The notes: generated by a model from the letters alone, not told the origin. A stretch of 64,000 nt of DNA from Trichosphaerium sp. ATCC 40318 (GCA_038496445.1 JALMLS010000268.1:310001-374000), one strand, 5' to 3'; shown: positions 33,120-45,771, counted from the first letter of the stretch. Program-made: numbers and translations.

Positions 33120-33390
33120 CTATTACATCCCACATATGTATCACTTTTTTTATTTTTTTATTGTAAAAACTGAAATATGCCTCCACTTGCTCTAAACCAA
33201 TGTTATTTGACTTGGAATGGAAATCTAACATATTTTCCATTTTTGGCAACCACAAAGGATATACTTGGAAATGCCAGCCATGTGTTTTTTAGAGGTTCTA
33301 TTGTCATGACCTCAAAGCACTTATGTGCCTTCAATTTCAACCCTAAACCAAACATGTATTTTTATTGAATTATTACAATACAGATGTTAT

Positions 33391-36077
33391 TTATTGGAAC
33401 CAAACAAAATAAATATCAGCAGCTACACATCCAAATAAACTCCAAACACTCCAAAATACAAGGGGAATAAATGCAACAATCCAAGCAGCTGTGGTTTGCT
33501 GTTGTACCTTGGCACACCAGACAATCATCCAAATGAAAAAAGAAGCAAAAAACACAAATATACCAGTGTACAATAAAGCAAGTTCAGTGATACTCAAATG
33601 AGATTCAAAACAGCAATATAATCCAATTGCAACGCCAGCACAAAATAACAGCCCAAAAATAATCCAAAATGGAATGAAGACGGTGTACAAACTCCAACTA
33701 GCAGTCACACCTATGTGTTTGTAAGACACGTAAAATAATAGTTGGTAATGGTGGTTGGTACCTTGAACACGCAAAAAGATAAAAATCAGAAAGAAAAACC
33801 CAGGCACAAAGATCCCTGCAATTGCCAGCAATCGCACACAAAAATTGTTACCTTTGATACGAGAATTGCCACAGCCACCATAGAGCGGAACAGAGCAATA
33901 AAAGCAAAAAAGCAACCAAATTGGGATCCACACACCCCACCATCCAAATGAATGTGAAGTACCATCTCTAGATAACCACGCTGTTAGAAAACGGCAAGTG
34001 TGTGCCATACATAAAACGAGTAAACGTACAACCCAAGCTTGACTGCTATCAAGACGAAGAATGCTAAAAAAAAGAAAAACGTGACCCAGACCAAGTCACG
34101 CATGAACCGAAAGTGGAAAACTACCTTCCAAAGTGCTAGCGGATACCCTAATGGTCCTGCTATGGGAGAGAAAACATTTAGGATAACACGTGACAATACT
34201 TAAGCAGTATTACGTACACCACTCCAGCTTTTTGTGAAAGTACAAGTGCAACACGTCATAGACACCAACAATTGCTAAAAACTGAACAAATATGAGGTAC
34301 CTACACAAATAACTTTGTTAACATATCTAGCACGTGCAAGAATAACATAAAAAAGTGCCATGTTAGTTACCAGGGAATGAGTACCAAAGCCCAAGACGCT
34401 TTGATTGTGTCGTCTAATTTAAGTGGAATCAGCAAGATACCCAACATCAGCAGAACTACCGTGATGTAGTCGCTCACACGTGAAAACGTAGTCATTTTTA
34501 ATATATCGAGACAACGTGCAGCTAAATAGAATTGCGGGTTAATAGAAAGCGACAAAAGGGAACGATAAAAAAAATATTGTTGGTGGGTTACCTTTTTGTT
34601 TGAGTCTGTTATCTCGCAACTGCCTCTTTTGTTGTTGACGCTGTGCACGTTCAAGCTTCTCTTTGTTCAATTGCTCCTGTTGCCAACGCTTGTATTCGAG
34701 ATAATAGTTTTGTTTTGCTTCAGACCTCTCCCGTGTCAACTAAATTTGTCGTGTCAGCATCATCATACATGAATAAAGAAAAAAGTTCCAATCAAGGGAG
34801 AGACCCAAACGCCGACCCGAAAAAACTTACGTCAGTAATATCACATCCCCACACTCGCGCTCGCTCTCTCCAAATGTCGTGGTGGTAACTAAAATGACTG
34901 AAGGCCTTGTTCACCTTTTTGGGATTGTAAGTGGTGATGTGATTGTACCGTTTAGACACGTGTCAAGAACGAATTATTATGATTGTATTGAAAACAGTAC
35001 ACTCGAAATTTTGGTTATAAGACTTGCCTGAGCAGCGCGACCAATACTGTAGATATCAAGGTAAGACCATATTTGCAGGACAACCTCTTGTGGTAAGAGC
35101 CTATGAAAATCCATGTTCAACTTGTGCTTGTCTTGATGAGGCACATTTAAATTGTTGTCAATCGTCACGATAACATCAGAACTGTAGCATATCACACTGT
35201 TAACAATAATAACCACCAGGTTTCTAGTAACATTATGTACCCGTCTTCCGATTCAGATACTTGTATCGGTTCAAACGCATTGATGTCTATTGAGTATTTG
35301 GACAAGGCTCCCTTTAAAAGAGCGGTTAGAGACACAAGTTGCCGCAAAAAACTCGAAAATGGTAAAAAAATAGAATAAAGTACTAATACGTACGATGATG
35401 GGGCTTTGTTTGTATTTCTTTCTCTTCTTGTCGCTTTTTTCTTTGAGCTTGACGGTCTTTGCTGGTTTTTCAAAATCGTCCGAGCTTGAATCCGCCCGTG
35501 CTACACGCTAGATCCACGTTTTATTTTAGCGTGCTGTTTGCCGTGTTTTCATGTCAGTACCTCATCTGCGTGAGAGATCTGCATGGAGTCTGGTGGCGTC
35601 AGAGCACTCATAACTTTCAATTTTTTTGCGCTTTTACTCTGCTTGGACGCTTTAACAGACTGTTTACGTCGCTTTTTTGAAGGCTTCTTTGACTTTTTGG
35701 GTACAAGATGTGCAGACGGCGATTCGTGCGTAGGTTCAATAACGCCCACATTTGTCCCTGATTCACGCTCACTACATAGTGTTATTATTATCCGCGGGAT
35801 GTAACTGCGATACAACATCGACACACACGATGTCATTATTTACTGTTAACGACACTGGGTTCATATACGCACCTTGAGAGATTGGTTTCAGACAGTTCCA
35901 CCTAAAAACGCATGAGAAGGCAAAAGTGTAACGCGCTACTAACCACACTAGTTCGTGTCTTGGACTCTGTTGAACTATTAGATACGTCCGAGGCCTAAAA
36001 GTAGGTTACGAAACGGAAAAAGAACAAAGAGTAAAACGTCAACTAAAACCTAAAATTAATCTCACCTCTTCAGACAT
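33391..36077 (-). CDS. F-box protein fused to TMEM185-like multi-pass membrane domain
   Basis: Start ATG 36077 (MSEE, then a GTGAG donor), roughly twelve exons, stop at 33391. The N-terminal part is low-complexity, Ser- and Lys-rich (KKSKKPSKKRRKQSVKASKQ). The F-box is in the middle: MDFHRLLPQEVVLQIWSYL, DIYSIGRAAQ, then after an intron VNKAFSHFSYHHDIWRERAR. A charged helix follows (LEYKRWQQEQLNKEKLERAQ). The C-terminal half has about eight membrane segments in the TMEM185 (Fragile-X-F-associated) style: LIPLKLDDTIKASWALVLIP, YLIFVQFLAIVGVYDVLHL, AVKLGLDGTSHSFGWWGVWI, ASWSLYTVFIPFWIIFGLL and WIVAFIPLVFWSVWSLF. The intron 34915-35037 uses a GC donor (CAG then GCAAGT). This would be a membrane-embedded SCF adaptor. 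The junction between the charged helix and the first membrane segment keeps frame, but two genes cannot be fully excluded. Confidence 0.7.
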
Positions 36078-36231
36078 GATGCTTCTATGACTTACTTGAG
36101 ATAGCGCAGGCGAAATTTGTTGAAAGAGGTATTTTGGTTAAGGGACAATGAAAAACAATATATCCCTTTTTTTCATGCGTACGCGATAAAAACACGTGTC
36201 ACTCCGCCATTTCACGCTTCAAACGAACGAA

Positions 36232-36715
36232 ATGAGGGTCTGGATGCTGATACATCACTTTGTGGCTATTTTTATTGTAGCTATCGTTGTAACGCGCACA
36301 AATGGCGTAAAGATAGATCACGGCACTTTGAGTGTTAGTACATTTCACATGGACGCACTATTGGCACGCCTGCAATACCTGAAGCACCGTGTGGTAGCGT
36401 TAGAGCGCACTGTACGTATTGCGTATAATTCGTCGCGTAACTGCTCGTACAGATAGCCGACCTTGTGACACGTCACAACAACAAACCAGATAACGTGATT
36501 GCAATATCAACCACAGTATTACAGAAATCAAAGATTGCAGATGAAATACAGGAGGTACATTTTCTCATGTTTTTTTTTTTTGAACCGCTCAGGCGCCAAG
36601 AGTTAACACGTCATCCACCTAGGTTTCTGTTGAACTGTTGACACTCATCGACGATAGAAAAATGAAGATGAAGACGTATATAGATCTGACGACGGGTACG
36701 GTGTACATGTTGTAG
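36232..36715 (+). CDS. Small protein with N-terminal signal peptide or anchor
   Basis: Three exons, about 125 residues. The start MRVWMLIHHFVAIFIVAIVV is a strong hydrophobic signal or anchor. It is followed by a helical segment (ALLARLQYLKHRVVALERT), then VTRHNNKPDNVIAISTT, and the end YIDLTTGTVYML. Introns begin GTACGT and GTACAT. Not recognised. Divergent from the F-box/TMEM185 gene with about 150 bp between starts. Confidence 0.5.
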
Positions 36716-36781
36716 TCTTACTTTTATTCACTTATTGTCAAACTTGTGGATCATCTGACACGCTGGTTAGGTATTCAAAAA

Positions 36782-37267
36782 ATGGTTTCTCAAGCACAAC
36801 AGTACCGCACATCAAGCACAGCGCCTGCTTTCGTGCAAAGCATTACAAGAGTGTTTGACGCAATGTCCCTGACGTATGGTAACAAAATGCCAATCGCCTC
36901 GACTTTGCCATTTTTTAAGACGACTGCAACCGCCACTGGCACATCCAACACTGATGAGGTACGCACCATACTCTAGATAACCCGCATCACGTATTCCAAA
37001 CGTTTGAATGAACATATTGTAGCCACCTGTTCAAGACGCACAAGAATTAATGGAGGAAATGAAGGCGATGATACGAGAGATGTTAGGTGCAGATGTGCAA
37101 GTGCAGACATATACAATCAGCCTGAACGACCTTGGTAACACGACAAACCTGCTGCCCCACATCAAACACCTTCTTAATGGTCAAGGTGAACAAAACTACA
37201 CATTGTGCATATACATGCATCTAACGCACATTTAGAGGAGGACAGTGAGTCAAAGGATAGTGAATAA
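36782..37267 (+). CDS. Small acidic-tailed protein, not recognised
   Basis: Three exons. MVSQAQQYRTSSTAPAFVQS, then MSLTYGNKMPIASTLPF, then PPVQDAQELMEEMKAMIREM and VQTYTISLNDLGNTTNL, ending EEDSESKDSE at TAA 37265-37267. The helix in the middle exon could be a coiled coil. It could also be a continuation of the preceding gene, but the stop at 36713-36715 argues against that. Confidence 0.4.
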
Positions 37268-37349
37268 CAAAGTAGCGGTTTGATTTTTTTTTAATGTAAT
37301 AAAGCTTGTATTGTACAAATTCTGATTTTTTTCTTTTTTCTGAAATGGC

Positions 37350-39400
37350 TCACATCCCCAGCGCACGCTTGCATATATCATCCTCGCGAAAAGCGAAAAG
37401 AAGCTCGGATATATCTAGGCCAATAGCAATAGATCGATAGTATCCCTGTTGCCATTGTTATTGGAGATGGTTTAAATGTTAATAGTGACTTACCTTGCTC
37501 GCTGCGCCTACATGCAGTATCTGTGTTGCGCCCAGTTGCGTGCAGATACGGCTTAATATAGATGCACACTTGACAGGAGGAACATTTACCTTGTTTGCTA
37601 ATGCTGTGTAGCAATCCACAACCTGTTTTGATATTAATCGCGTGATTTCGAAAGCTGCTAAATAATGTACTGACTGACCTTGCCGAACAATACCGACCCG
37701 TTTTGTGGATTTATGCGATGCTCACTTATCACAGCGCACACAAATAACCGGGAATGCAGAGTATCATTACAGAGAGACACGATAATTGGATTCTACAGTT
37801 GAAGTGAGGGAGTGACTGCGGCCGTGTAAATTTGTTTGTTTGTGTACCTCATAAATCTCATCGATAACACGTGTCACGTGCTCCACTTTAACGTGTGGTC
37901 TATTGTCCTGGTCTATACTATCCATATCATGCGCTATTATCGTAGCACGCCTTTTTTTTGGGTTAGTGAACAAAAGAGCAAAGGGATATGTGGCGAGGAA
38001 CCACAGCACGTACCGCATTATGTTTAGAACGCGCCTTGTGTCGCTTGTAACGCTCGCTACTTTCTTGGCCGCTACGCGTATAGCACTTGCGTCAAAGCAA
38101 GGCAAGTACTCTTCTATACGATTTTGTATGATCTGTATGAGCTGTGCACTGTTGTACGGTTTGAAATCTAACCGCAGAAGACCTAGAGAGCTTGCACATC
38201 AATTCCTAACATCCAGATGCTACCAGATAAGCGTACCCAATCTAGAATGAACCTTTGGCAACATTCGTTGTGGAAGATCTAGCGTGTTCGCAATGCCAAT
38301 CATAATCAACTTGGAGTCCTTCTCTTTTTCGCAGAGAAAGCAGTGGGTTAGCCATTTGTCAAACAGAGTTGTGATGGATGATAAAGTTTGCGTACTTCGA
38401 GGCCAGTCAAAAAAATTGTACAGAATTTCCTGCTTCTTTGTTACAAGCAAATCGATTTCATCCAGTAATAATATACTTTAGACGCATGGTTAGGATTGGC
38501 GTTCACAAAAAGCTCAATTACGCACCAAAACTTCTGCTGTGTGTTTGACCTGCTATACTTGCGATCGAGGTAATCCTTTGCTTTCGTTTGTGCAATGCGC
38601 TTGCCTGTCAGGCTGTTGCAAAATTTGGAGTAAATAGCCTTGGGTGAAGGAAGCTTCATGCAATTTATTTCAATGTACTCAAAAGGTATCTAAACAATCC
38701 CTCCTGAGTTAGTACATTGCCAATCGCCATAAAGACTATGAGGCAAGAAGCTAGCTAAAGTTGATGCCATACCTTGGACGTTTTTTTCAACTTTTCTATG
38801 ACAGATCTTGCTGTAATAGTTTTGCCAATACCTGGCACGCCTGCTATATCTGCAACGAAAAAAAAATCAGTTTTGTTGGGCAGAGAGCATCTCATAACGT
38901 ACATATGGCGGCGCCAAGTCCATCCCTCATGTGCGTCGATAACATATCGCGCAGTTTGCTCGCTTCGTCTTGCCTACAAGGCAGTTCCTACAACAGAACG
39001 AGGTTAACCAAATGATGATCTAGACACTGTGCTAGCTATACTTTAGGGAGTGACGACTGGTGCAACAGCTTTAATATCTTCTTGTAGTCGGTGTATGCAG
39101 CACTGCGTCGCCGAGTAGGACGCCCACTTTTAACCTCGGTGTTATCACGTGCGCTTTCAATAGTGTACGATAGGTCCATAGGATCTCCGGTGGAATGCCA
39201 TCCCAGTTCGTCGTTCTCATCATCGAAATACTGGACTAGAAGAAAACGTGTTTGTGTCAATCATTCAGTAACACCTTTTCGACCGTACCATCGCACTCTG
39301 AATCTGAAGAGGGACCGATTTCATCTTCACTGGTAGCGATTTCACAGCCAGAAGAAGATGAGCTGAAATAGGCATTTACAACACAGTCTTCATCCTCCAT
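37350..39400 (-). CDS. ORC1: Origin recognition complex subunit 1 (ORC1), short N-terminus
   Basis: Start ATG 39400 ([17 protein letters not shown]), stop TGA complement at 37350-37352, about ten exons. AAA+ motifs are clear: [15 protein letters not shown], Walker [34 protein letters not shown], Walker [21 protein letters not shown], sensor [21 protein letters not shown], then [20 protein letters not shown] and sensor II region [13 protein letters not shown]-terminal winged-helix part follows and ends [21 protein letters not shown]1 binds ATP and loads the MCM helicase at origins. The N-terminus is only an acidic stretch of about 90 residues; there is no BAH domain of the kind that reads H4K20 methylation in animals and plants. 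Confidence 0.9.
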
Positions 39401-39602
39401 AGCTGAATACGTAAGCAAAAACGCCACAATCAACCGAATAAGCAACTTCTGTTGTAGAATTAGTAGTGATAGTAATTTACCGACGTATGAGATCTAACAA
39501 CTGAAATTTAGACATACCCAACCTGTTGTAGCTGTTGGCGCGGTTTTTTGAAATATTTGTGTTTAAGTCACCTGTCAACAATTTCACTTCCATACAACAG
39601 TC

Positions 39603-41609
39603 ATGACGCTGCGAGGGTTTTGGGTTTTTGACGCAGCTGGCAACGACGTTATTTTCTCGCGGTACGTTAACCACCCACTCATCACAATTACATCAACAAA
39701 AATTCATTTTGGCCAGACGGTTTCCAACCGTAGAGAAGAGAGCGAAGGCACTATCTGGATGGAATTACTGCCAAATTCCAAATGACAAGGAGCTAAGCGC
39801 CCTCTTCAAGACTGAAATTAGCCCAGGACACCACCTGACGCCTATAATTTCGCTCCAAAGTGACAAATTATGGCCCGTTGTGTTTTTGCGTCGTGTACTG
39901 ACACTAAAGAATTACATACGCTCTCACGCTTACTAGAAATAGGCGAGCGTCTATTTGGTTGCCATACCGTTACCAGAAGGCTATTTACTCCCAACAGGAA
40001 GCGCAAGAATGAGAGAACTGCCACCCATCAACCTGTGAGGCGTTTATCGTTCTTACAATTGGACTAATACAGCGTAGACCATTTGTCAGTGCCACAATTA
40101 CGCTACTGGAGGACTTGTTTGCGTTTCTAGCACCCGCTGCACCAACCTTTGTACGCAACGAATTTCGTTTTGACAATTCCATCAATCGTCGTGTCTGGCC
40201 CTCATCGCTGTCACAGGATCCTTTGAAGTTAATCGAATTACAAAGTCACATCGCACGGATTATGCCAGTACGCCAAGGCTCCCATCAAATCCAAAGTCTC
40301 AATACAACTGACACATTGTGTTTTTCGAGTTTTTAGTTCGGCAAGCCCATTGACACGTCATACAACAACATTACCAGCATCACCAAACAGCTACAACACG
40401 TCAGATCTGATGATCTTAGCGTCAAGGTACGAACGCATCTGCAACTGGTTGGCCAGCTAACGACAAGCACAGCGACCTGCATGGAAACCGTACTTGCTAA
40501 AGGGCGGCAAACAGAAACTGGAGTTCAACATTATAGAGCAAATAAACGCGGTGCAATACGACAGCGACAAAATAAAAGACGTATTCATTGGCACAGGCGC
40601 TATAGTATGCAAGGTAAAGCCCAATTAAGAAAAAGTGATGAGATTTACATTAATTTCCTTTAGGCCGAAATTGAGGATATACCAGAGATTAATGTTATGC
40701 TTACTAAGAGTGAGACTGAGCTGGAAATAGAGGATATTGTCGTACACCAATGTGTAACAAATCAGGATTTCATCAAGACATCAAGACTCAGTTTCAATCC
40801 TCCTTCAAAGAGCTTCACGCTATGCAAGTACAAGATTTGTCGTGGTACATTGGCGCCCATTCGTGGTACGTCACATATTTACCGCAAACACAAGCTGTAC
40901 ATTCGCCACCACGCAAGACAGTAGTGCTCAAACGCGTGCTTACAGTGTGCTAGGCTACTACCAAATGAAAGAAATTTCAAAGGACGAGGTTAAGGTTCTT
41001 GTGCAACTCAAACTAATGGAAAACATCAACAACAATTTCGAAGTTTGCGAGTTGTACTTGCCTATTTTTAATCGTGGTGTGTTCACTAGCGTGGATCTCA
41101 AACCTTCTAGCGGCTCGGTACGTCAATACAACCACGCTTTGCGTTAAAGCCTATGATGAATAACAGTGTGGATGTACGTTACTAACTACTCTCCTAGATA
41201 ATCTCAGACAACGAAAAGAGTATTGTTGTTTGGAATATTGGTCAGCGATTTCCTAACATCAGGAACAGGGAAGTGCGTATGGGCGGTGTCATTAAATTTG
41301 ATAGCAAAAGAGCATCTAAGTCAAAAGATCCATATTGTCAGGGCAGAAACGCCTACGTGCAGGTACATTACATCCACGTCTTTTTTACCTATAAGTCACT
41401 CCTTCCCTTAGCTCCGGTTTAAAGTGGCTGATTTTGGGATAAGCGGATTGGACATTGTAACGAATAACATTAAAATATTCCCGAAACCATCCAACATTAA
41501 TTTGCAAGTCTCCAAATTTTTACTGGCAGGAGACTACATAATATGGAATTCTTTAGGCAAGGCTAGACACACTGTGCAACCAGAACAATTGGGTATTGAA
41601 ACTACATAG
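39603..41609 (+). CDS. AP5M1: AP-5 complex mu subunit (AP5M1)
   Basis: MTLRGFWVFDAAGNDVIFSR joins over an intron to RFPTVEKRAKALSGWNYCQI; then SLQSDKLWPVVFL. This is the longin-like start of AP-5 mu. The mu-homology domain follows: FNPPSKSFTLCKYK-type strand, LGYYQMKEISKDEVKVLVQL, NNNFEVCELYLPIFNRG, and the end FLLAGDYIIWNSLGKARHTV. About eight exons, stop at 41607-41609. AP-5 is a clathrin-independent adaptor at late endosomes and lysosomes, patchily kept in eukaryotes. No other AP-5 subunit is in the window. It is divergent from ORC1 with about 200 bp between starts. Confidence 0.9.
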
Positions 41610-41639
41610 ATCTCTAGCGCCAAAAAAATCACGTGTAAT

Positions 41640-44600
41640 TCACGTTTTATGTACAAAAGAAATAATAAGTTTGGTTCGTTTACTCAGCGTTGGCCTTAAA
41701 TCTACCTCTTGCGTAATATGTGTAATCAAAGTCACGTGTTTTACAAGGTAGTACACAAAACCAAAGTCAGGTTTATTCTCCTTTAGTAGCTGCAATAGCT
41801 GCTGAAACTGCCCGCAATTAAAGCATCGCAGCGTACATAACACTGGCTGAAAATGACAGCTCAGCGCTTCACAATTCTGGGTGAGCCAAAGCCCAGATAG
41901 CGAATTGTCACTGTACAGCAATCACACGAAAAACGTGTGGCGTGTCGCGATTGGTATTGGCAATGTTTTATAATACAACGTTTTACCGGATTAGTTGGTG
42001 GTTAAAACCAATACGTGTTGTCAATGCGGATCAAATACCTGAACAGAAGCAGAGTATTTGTCCAACAACGCAAAGTTGACTTGTGACGATACAGCCGTCA
42101 ATGTTATCCGGGCAAGCTTTGGGCAGTGCTCCAACAAAGGGATCAAATACGTTGTGTCACATTTTATGTTACCAGAGACATCCAATACTCTACAAAATGA
42201 AGGTTTGCGTTAGAAAGAGGGAAATAGCTCAATGAACATAGTTTAACTACGACATACCTGAGGTTGCTGGAGTTAGGCGAGGAGGCTAAAAGTTGCATTG
42301 TCTTGTTCGTTATCCCTGGTACATCGTGCATACCAAGCACTTGAAGATTTGCGTTGTACTTGAGCAATGATGCGATGTCATCGTCGTCGATGGTTACATT
42401 GGCAGACAGCTTTAATACCCGAAGCTTCTTGCAACATGTCGCTATTTTTTTTACATACAACGCTCGTCTAGACTTCCTTGGAACAACCACATTTCCTGAG
42501 AAGGCGTAAGTTGTGGCTGGTACAGCACAGATGGATCAACAAAAAAAAAAGGTGTGTACGCGTTACCTTTTGCTGTGACATCCCTTTTAGCGTGCATGTG
42601 CGACAGATTTAGATTTTCTAGCGCTGTGCATTTTTCAACAATAGAGCCTATCGTCCCGCCTACCATAATCGAAAAATGAGTGCCACAAACCACGATGTAT
42701 AGAATTGTATTGAAATTTATATCTACTAACCTTGAATGCGTGAGCAATACGACAAGTCCAGACTGGTGAGATGACGACTCAAGGTGGAGATGCAATCCAA
42801 TACTTGATCAGTCAGTTTGCATTTGGATACATTTAGCTCCTGGACTGAAGGACACCACTCTGTAATGCGCTATAAGTTAGATTGCATGATTGGTGCGAAG
42901 AAGTATGCGGGTGCAACGTACTCAGTATGAGTTTCAAAGAAGTGTCTGTCAATGGTGTTTCACTCATGTTGAGTTTAACAATGTGCTTCTTTTCTTTTAA
43001 CGCTCCAAAGACGGATTTTATAAAGTTTGGCTTCCAAGCGGGCCACCCTTCGACACTCAACGATCGCAAATCGTGACATTGAAATAAAATCTAAAGCACA
43101 GGGGTGAGCAGTTGGTACTCCATTGTCGTTGTCTTGATAAGAAAACAAAACGTACAAGCTTCAACAATGTTGTAAATTCTCGCGAAGATCGCGACAGGTT
43201 GATAGACGATAGCTTGGTGCATTTGAGGACGCCTAAATGGAATTTGATAAATTCTTTAATTTTAATTTGAAATAATCATTGGTATAGCGTACCTTGCTTG
43301 ATGGGACTCGCACTCGCATCATAGCACCTTGCTAGGTTAAGACAAGTAAGACGCGTGTTCGTATTCAACATCCTTAGAATGTTAGGGACTTTTAAACATT
43401 GCGTCAAGCGTAAGGTGCTCAAATGCCAACATAGCGGCAGTGATATCGTATCCATATCAGCCAAGAATAAATACTTGACGTCAGGGCATGATTTCGCAAT
43501 ACTTACGAGGTGATCGGCTACAAGCGAAGACGCGTTAATAGATCTTTACTAATTTTCGATTAATTGTGTACTGTTCAAAAAACTGGCAGGTGCCATTTCT
43601 AATCTCCGTAGTTTGCTGCATAACTTGATGCCATCCAAGGTATCTGACATGAAATGTCTCTGAAGGTTAAATCTAAGATCTTGTAACGTTTGGCTGTGCT
43701 TAGCGAGGACTACAGTTAATCCATTCCCCAAACTCTGCTCTATACACCAACAACAACAAGTCAATATAAACCAAGTTAATGGCAACCTAAACAAACGTAC
43801 CAGCGTTGGTTGTGGGATAGGTGACGTTATTCAGACAAATATCTCTAGAGGATCACAATTTCAGTTAAAACAAAAAATCGAACCTTTTAGCGCACCTAAT
43901 ATCTAGCGTAACCAATCCACGCAGTTTGGCAAGGTGCAGAATGCCATCTTGATTAATTTTTCTGCATTTTGCCAAATACAGGTGCGTCAACGTCGACTGA
44001 TGCGTTGTTAGCGCCAATAAACTATCGTTTGTCAATTGTTTGCACTCCTAGAGAACAAATTGTTAACGACAGCGTTCTGATCGCCAAAAAAAAAAAAACA
44101 GAAAAGTCTGCCGCCGTACAGAAACGTCCAGATGATCTAAATGGGGCGCAGAACGCGCTAAAAACGATATCGTTTTATCTGATATGCTAGTCTCCTTTGC
44201 TATGAATGTTCTAGTAGGGTTGTGAGGTCTCGCCAAGCCGTTTTTGTGAAAAAATGTACCGTAAATTCCGGACTGTTACGCGTTCTAGCAAATTGTGTCG
44301 CGCTGCTTTGCAACCACTGACATTCAAGTGTCGTATGTTGCGCATGGTCGTCAAGACCCTGAGGCAATTGGTTTGAGTTTAGTTTGCCGGTTATGCAACC
44401 CAACGCTTACCTAGCACCACACAAATACGCTGCAGACGAGAAATCAAGTCTAGGAAGCATGGAAAACGACTTGATTACCATGGTGCGCCAATCTTGGCAC
44501 ACATACGTTGCAGTCAGGAGCTGCTCGGGTGACATCTCTGCAAGCAAGGAGAATATATGCATGACGAGCTCTTCAGGTAATGTCATTGTTTGCGGCCGGA

Positions 44601-44685
44601 CCGTTCTACGTTTCTTTGTTGGTGTATCGCTTGTGTTTGCCGACGGGCTGGGTTTCCTCTTTTTTGACACTGACGTCCGCCTCAT
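41640..44685 (-). CDS. F-box/leucine-rich repeat protein
   Basis: Start ATG 44685 with a basic, Ser/Thr-rich stretch (MRRTSVSKKRKPSPSANTSD), then the F-box TLPEELVMHIFSLLAEMSPE and TATYVCQDWRTM. It is followed by about a dozen exons of AMN1/FBXL-type LRRs, for example CKKLRVLKLSANVTIDDDDI, YNANLQVLGMHDVPGITNKT, CTALENLNLSHMHA and STLRLTQCLKVPNI. The stop is at 41640. Such proteins are SCF adaptors whose LRR arc binds the substrate. A frame continues upstream of 44685 but lacks conserved features, so the ATG next to the basic stretch is preferred. It converges on AP5M1 with only 30 bp between stop codons. Confidence 0.85.
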
Positions 44686-44869
44686 CCTTTGGTAAAGGGT
44701 TAGGCGCAACACTATAATTGGCCATTTGGTTGAACCAACAGCAAAAAACCTAGAATTCAAGGGCTGACAGTGGAAGACTTGTTGCCCAAGAAACCGTATT
44801 TTTGCAATCTGGCCTCTCAAAATGGCACACAAAGCAGATATAGTCACGCCACCAAATTTGCTGTGGTAC

Positions 44870-45070
44870 TTATTGATGGCATAGAGCATGCGGTACAGGC
44901 CTTTTAGCGCTTAGCTTGCCGATCTTGGCTACGTACCTTCCAAGGTGTTTAAATCCAAATGTATTACTTGGGGTGGATAATAATCGAATGTTGTTGTTTG
45001 TTTTGGTACGTTTGGGGCGATTACGCTTCCGTTGTATTTTCACACTCGCTGCTTCACAAAATCGCCTCAT
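44870..45070 (-). CDS. Possible small basic mitochondrial protein
   Basis: A frame of 66 residues from ATG 45070: MRRFCEAASVKIQRKRNRPK, then NNIRLLSTPSNTFGF and a C-terminal KIGKLSAKRPVPHAL. The N-terminus could be a targeting signal and the composition recalls small mitochondrial ribosomal proteins, but I see no family match. A 36 nt GTACGT...AAAAG segment inside could be an in-frame intron. It may also just be upstream sequence of the F-box/LRR gene. Confidence 0.25.
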   Translation of the reverse strand: MRRFCEAASVKIQRKRNRPKRTKTNNNIRLLSTPSNTFGFKHLGRYVAKIGKLSAKRPVPHALCHQ

Positions 45071-45208
45071 AGGTAGCCATGAGGGAATGGCGATCAACTA
45101 TTAAGTTTTTATCAGCAATGCTGGAATTTGTTCGTTACTTTTATTGGACTTAACCGCTACTTTAAAATCGGGTAAAAAAAAATCTGTAGCAGACTACAAA
45201 CGGCTCTC

Positions 45209-45771
45209 ATGGCAACACTAGACTACTACAAAGTACTAGGGGTGCCAAAAACAGCAACGTTGGCAGAAATTAGAGATAAATACAGGGCATTACTTCTATT
45301 GGTACGATTGATCACAAAATATCCAATTCAATGTCGCTAGAGTCATCCAGACAAAAGAAGAGAAAATAGCGACGTTGTTGATATTACAGTATTAACGAAG
45401 GCGTGGACGACGTTAAAAAGTAAAGAAATGCGCGCTTTACACGACGAGAGGCTAAAAGGCAGCCATATTAAATTATTTGTTTACACTTTTTAACAAATAA
45501 TGTAGAAAGCGAGTACACTGACTATTGCGCAGTGTCTGAAGAAGTAGATTTGGATGACATGGAGTTTGATGAAGACACAAATACATACTTTTGGCATTGC
45601 AGGTAATGCGCAAGAACTCGCTCGAGGCAGCACAGTGTAATGTGTTATAGGTGCGGCGAGCTATTCATTATAACAGAAGCGCAACTGGAACAATCTGTAT
45701 CTGTGGTTGGGTGTAACGGCTGTTCACAAAGCATACGCGTCCTGTACCAGCTTGCCAGCGATGATGAGTGA
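45209..45771 (+). CDS. DPH4: Diphthamide biosynthesis protein 4 (DPH4/DNAJC24)
   Basis: Four or five exons. The J-domain reads MATLDYYKVLGVPKTATLAE, RDKYRALLLL, then SHPDKRRE with the HPD motif and KAWTTLKSKEMRALHD. The DPH-type zinc finger follows: SEEVDLDDMEFDEDTNTYFW, HCRCGELFIITEAQLEQ, CNGCSQSIRVLY. Stop TGA 45769-45771. This combination is specific to DPH4, a J-protein whose zinc finger carries iron or electrons in the first step of diphthamide synthesis on elongation factor 2. The four zinc cysteines (CRC, CNGC) are present. Confidence 0.93.

Noticed and set aside
39401-39515. Alternative ORC1 start at ATG 39515 (MSKFQLLDLIRR)
   Set aside because: No splice choice joins it in phase to the acidic exon beginning at 39400.
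44686-44889. Longer N-terminus of the F-box/LRR protein
   Set aside because: The frame is open but without conserved features, and a Met followed by a typical basic Ser-rich stretch stands at 44685.
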